The notes under the pieces were generated by a model, which had not been told where the DNA came from, did no database searches, and saw only the letters and a program-made list of their open reading frames with translations. The position numbers and the translations under genes were made by a program. From assembly GCA_903926855.1 (NCBI GenBank), contig CAIYKV010000119.1:1-34776 (forward strand): a stretch of 34,776 nt of DNA. The letters run 5' to 3'. The DNA is from an uncultured Bacteroidota bacterium. GTDB lineage: Bacteria; Bacteroidota; Bacteroidia; Chitinophagales; Chitinophagaceae. Within the stretch, counting starts at the first letter, position 1. Each line of letters opens with the position of its first letter. Shown here one piece after another: positions 32,185 through 34,776 of the stretch.

Positions 32185-34617
32185 ATGAACAAAATTTTGT
32201 TTTTAGCCGTTCCGGCGATGGGTCTTGTGGGCCTGCTGTATACTTTAATTAAATTCAACTGGGTTTCTAAGCAGGATGCGGGTACCGACCGCATGAAACA
32301 GATCAGTACTTATATAGCAGAAGGTGCTATGGCTTTTCTCAAAGCAGAATATAAGATACTTACCTATTTTGTAATCATTGTGGCCCTGTTACTGGGCATC
32401 ATGGGATATTCGGATTCGAATAGTCACTGGAGTATCGCTCTGGCTTTTGTATTCGGTGCATTTTTTAGTGCATTAGCTGGTTTTATTGGTATGAAAGTAG
32501 CCACCAAGGCCAATGTTCGTACTGCACAGGCAGCAAGAACCAGTTTAAGCAAAGCCCTGAAAGTATCTTTCACCGGCGGATCGGTAATGGGTATGGGTGT
32601 TGCAGGATTGGCTGTATTAGGATTGGGTGGACTCTTTATCATATTAAAAACAATTTTTGCTCCTGAAGCCGCAGTAGATAGTGAGGAAATGAAAAGAGCG
32701 ATTGAAGTATTAACCGGGTTTTCATTAGGTGCCGAAAGCATTGCCCTGTTTGCCCGTGTGGGTGGTGGTATCTATACCAAGGCTGCAGATGTGGGTGCTG
32801 ATCTGGTGGGTAAAGTAGAAGCAGGTATTCCGGAAGATGATCCGCGTAACCCGGCCACCATTGCAGATAATGTAGGTGATAATGTGGGTGATGTGGCAGG
32901 TATGGGTGCGGATTTGTTTGGTAGTTATGTAGCCACCGTGCTGGCTACTATGGTATTGGGCAGAGAAGTAACCGGTGCAATGGGTGCTGCTTTACAGGAT
33001 GGATATGGTGGTTTGTCTCCTATCCTGCTTCCTATGTTGATTGCTGCAATGGGTATCCTTTTCTCTATTATCGGAACTTTTTTTGTGAGAATATCAGAAA
33101 CCGCAGGCATCAGTACCCAGAAAGTACAGAATGCACTGAATATGGGTAACTGGGGTTCTATTATATTAACCGCTATTGCTTCTTACTTCCTTGTGAACTG
33201 GTTATTACCAGATCATATGCTATTAAGAGGTTTTGATTTTACGCCAACAAGGGTTTTCGGTGCGATTATGGTGGGATTGGCTGTAGGAACCCTGATGAGT
33301 ATGATCACAGAATATTATACAGCAATGGGTAAACGCCCCGTGCTGAGCATTATTCGTCAGTCATCTACCGGTCATGCTACCAATATCATTGGTGGTCTGG
33401 CAATCGGAATGGAAAGTACCATGTTACCCATCCTGGTATTGGCTGCAGGTATTTATGGTTCTTACTACTGTGCAGGATTATACGGGGTAGCGATCGCTGC
33501 CGCTGGTATGATGGCCACAACGGCTATGCAATTAGCGATCGATGCATTTGGCCCGATTGCAGATAATGCTGGTGGTATTGCAGAAATGAGTGAATTACCC
33601 AAAGATGTTCGTGAAAAAACAGATATACTGGATGCCGTAGGTAATACAACAGCTGCTACCGGAAAAGGATTTGCGATCGCATCAGCTGCTTTAACAGCAT
33701 TGGCTTTATTTGCCGCTTTTGTGGGTATTGCAGGGATTGATGGAATCGATATTTATCATGCCGATGTACTGGCTGGTTTATTTGTAGGGGGTATGATCCC
33801 CTATCTTTTCTCCTCTCTGGCCATTCGTGCCGTGGGGGAAGCAGCCATGGCCATGGTTGAAGAAGTTCGTCGCCAATTCCGCACCATTCCGGGTATTATG
33901 GAAGGAACCGGCAAACCGGAATATGATAAATGTGTTGCCATTTCAACTGAAGCATCGTTGAAAAAAATGATGTTACCCGGTGCCATTGCCATCTTATCTC
34001 CGATTATCATTGGATTTATATTCGGACCGGAAGTGTTGGGTGGATTCCTGGCAGGGGCTACTGTAAGTGGTGTTTTAATGGGTATGTTCCAGAATAATGC
34101 CGGTGGTGCCTGGGATAATGCTAAAAAATCATTTGAAACAGGTGCTGAAATCAATGGAGAGATTTTCTATAAAAAATCTGAACCCCATAAAGCATCTGTT
34201 ACCGGAGATACTGTGGGTGATCCTTTTAAAGATACCTCAGGTCCTTCTATGAATATCCTGATCAAACTGATGTCCATTGTATCATTGGTCATTGCTCCCA
34301 CACTGGCTCATTTACATGCCAGCAATCACAAAGTAAAACATGGGATTGAGCAAAAAATAGATATCAGGGTGAGTGATACTACTCATGCTGCCACCATTAC
34401 CCTGAATGCATCTGGTGATTCTTTGAAAGACCTCGCAGAAGCAATTAAAAAAGATGGTCTGGCTACAGGTGATAATCTTTCCCTGGAATTTAAGAACGGA
34501 AAATTCAGTATTAACGGAAAAGTACAAGATCCCGAAACCACTAAGAAATATGAAAAATACCTGGCAGGCAAAACTGATTTTTCAGTTTCTATGTCTACCA
34601 ATGAGCAAAATAAATAA
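32185..34617 (+). CDS. hppA: K+-dependent membrane-bound proton pyrophosphatase
   Basis: 810 residues, about 16 membrane helices. It couples hydrolysis of pyrophosphate in the cytoplasm to export of H+ (or Na+). The core motifs are present: the pyrophosphate-site block [39 protein letters not shown], and [30 protein letters not shown] has Ala where K+-independent enzymes have Lys, so K+ is required. The coupling glutamate is absent from helix 6 ([16 protein letters not shown]) and is instead at E184 in helix 5 ([11 protein letters not shown], seven residues before R191), the arrangement I recall from Flavobacterium johnsoniae-type H+-pumping enzymes. A tail of about 100 residues follows the last membrane helix, which is unusual for the family. 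A strong terminator follows. Confidence 0.96.
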   Translation: MNKILFLAVPAMGLVGLLYTLIKFNWVSKQDAGTDRMKQISTYIAEGAMAFLKAEYKILTYFVIIVALLLGIMGYSDSNSHWSIALAFVFGAFFSALAGFIGMKVATKANVRTAQAARTSLSKALKVSFTGGSVMGMGVAGLAVLGLGGLFIILKTIFAPEAAVDSEEMKRAIEVLTGFSLGAESIALFARVGGGIYTKAADVGADLVGKVEAGIPEDDPRNPATIADNVGDNVGDVAGMGADLFGSYVATVLATMVLGREVTGAMGAALQDGYGGLSPILLPMLIAAMGILFSIIGTFFVRISETAGISTQKVQNALNMGNWGSIILTAIASYFLVNWLLPDHMLLRGFDFTPTRVFGAIMVGLAVGTLMSMITEYYTAMGKRPVLSIIRQSSTGHATNIIGGLAIGMESTMLPILVLAAGIYGSYYCAGLYGVAIAAAGMMATTAMQLAIDAFGPIADNAGGIAEMSELPKDVREKTDILDAVGNTTAATGKGFAIASAALTALALFAAFVGIAGIDGIDIYHADVLAGLFVGGMIPYLFSSLAIRAVGEAAMAMVEEVRRQFRTIPGIMEGTGKPEYDKCVAISTEASLKKMMLPGAIAILSPIIIGFIFGPEVLGGFLAGATVSGVLMGMFQNNAGGAWDNAKKSFETGAEINGEIFYKKSEPHKASVTGDTVGDPFKDTSGPSMNILIKLMSIVSLVIAPTLAHLHASNHKVKHGIEQKIDIRVSDTTHAATITLNASGDSLKDLAEAIKKDGLATGDNLSLEFKNGKFSINGKVQDPETTKKYEKYLAGKTDFSVSMSTNEQNK

Positions 34618-34653
34618 TTGCAAATAATTTTTATATTTACACAGGATATAATA

Positions 34654-34695
34654 AATAGCCAATCAGGTAATTCCTAATTGGCTATTTATTTTTCT
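34654..34695 (+). terminator. Rho-independent terminator of hppA
   Basis: AATAGCCAAT (34654-34663) pairs with ATTGGCTATT (34677-34686), with inner GG/CC, and runs into TATTTTTC. Arm wording is shared with the terminator at 22022. Confidence 0.88.
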
Positions 34696-34740
34696 TACTC
34701 CCCCCAATACTTCGATCGCCCTTTTTTTTAATGAATTACT

Positions 34741-34776
34741 ATGAAGAAATATTGTCTATATATTTTTACTGGTGTA
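34741..34776 (+). CDS. Start of a probable exported protein (cut by window edge)
   Basis: The last 36 bases read ATG AAG AAA TAT TGT followed by hydrophobic codons (MKKYCLYIFTGV), which looks like the beginning of a signal peptide. Only 12 residues are visible, so the call rests on the position after a terminator and the charged-then-hydrophobic pattern. Confidence 0.35.
   Translation, partial: MKKYCLYIFTGV

Noticed and set aside
32424..34154. Antisense ORFs within hppA
   Set aside because: They mirror Gly/Ala-rich membrane helices; no independent evidence of coding.
1..34776. Search by eye for CRISPR arrays, tRNA genes, toxin-antitoxin pairs, restriction or other defence genes, transposases and integrases
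   Set aside because: None found. Genes are housekeeping or common Bacteroidota accessory types, so I do not claim a defence or mobile system here.

Overview
The window reads as ordinary chromosome from a member of the Bacteroidota, most likely the family Chitinophagaceae. Supporting signs are a short primary sigma factor without region 1.1, a PUR-domain DUF3276 protein, a DUF3822-rsmD pair, a DUF4369-TlpA thioredoxin protein, a GIN-domain protein, and promoters that fit the Bacteroidota pattern (TTTG or TTG, about 19 bases, TAnnTTTG). There is no rRNA, tRNA, CRISPR array, insertion sequence or prophage that I can see. The family assignment is inference.

Layout. Positions 1-1140: tail of an ABC exporter subunit and the DUF3276 gene. 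Positions 1196-4451, minus strand: threonine aldolase, glucose-6-phosphate isomerase and a GNAT acetyltransferase, possibly one transcript. Positions 4708-8265, plus strand: rpoD, trxB, then folB, a TPR protein and an acyl-CoA-binding protein in a tight cluster. Positions 8297-9655: a MATE transporter on the minus strand. Positions 9747-15415: six plus-strand genes (DUF3822, rsmD, bioD, 5-formyl-THF cyclo-ligase, lpxK, rnr) that overlap or nearly touch, joining rRNA modification, biotin, folate, lipid A and RNA decay functions. Positions 15566-16885: a saccharopine dehydrogenase-like gene on the minus strand. Positions 16968-21996: GIN protein, gyrA and a TPR protein. Positions 22328-25249: a more accessory-looking stretch with a Kelch lipoprotein, an O-methyltransferase and a Crp/Fnr regulator. 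Positions 25305-32082: TlpA-like protein, a small conserved protein, glycosylasparaginase, cutC with a HEAT-like gene, serA, and a beta-lactamase-fold hydrolase. Positions 32185-34617: membrane pyrophosphatase, followed by the first codons of a secreted protein.

No clearly new multi-gene system is visible. The items most worth a second look are mostly non-coding or residue-level: (1) a dyad, TTAAC-N4-GTTAA, upstream of a predicted methyltransferase promoter and directly downstream of a Crp/Fnr gene; (2) a membrane pyrophosphatase whose coupling glutamate has moved to helix 5, plus an extra C-terminal domain of about 100 residues; (3) four unrelated intergenic inverted-repeat structures, including a nested symmetrical palindrome after trxB, an element of about 146 bases with terminal inverted repeats after rnr, a 25-bp stem between convergent genes, and a double palindrome upstream of the Kelch gene; (4) an RsmD with GPPY in place of the catalytic (N/D)PPY motif. 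All coordinates and motifs were read by eye; no search or folding program was run.
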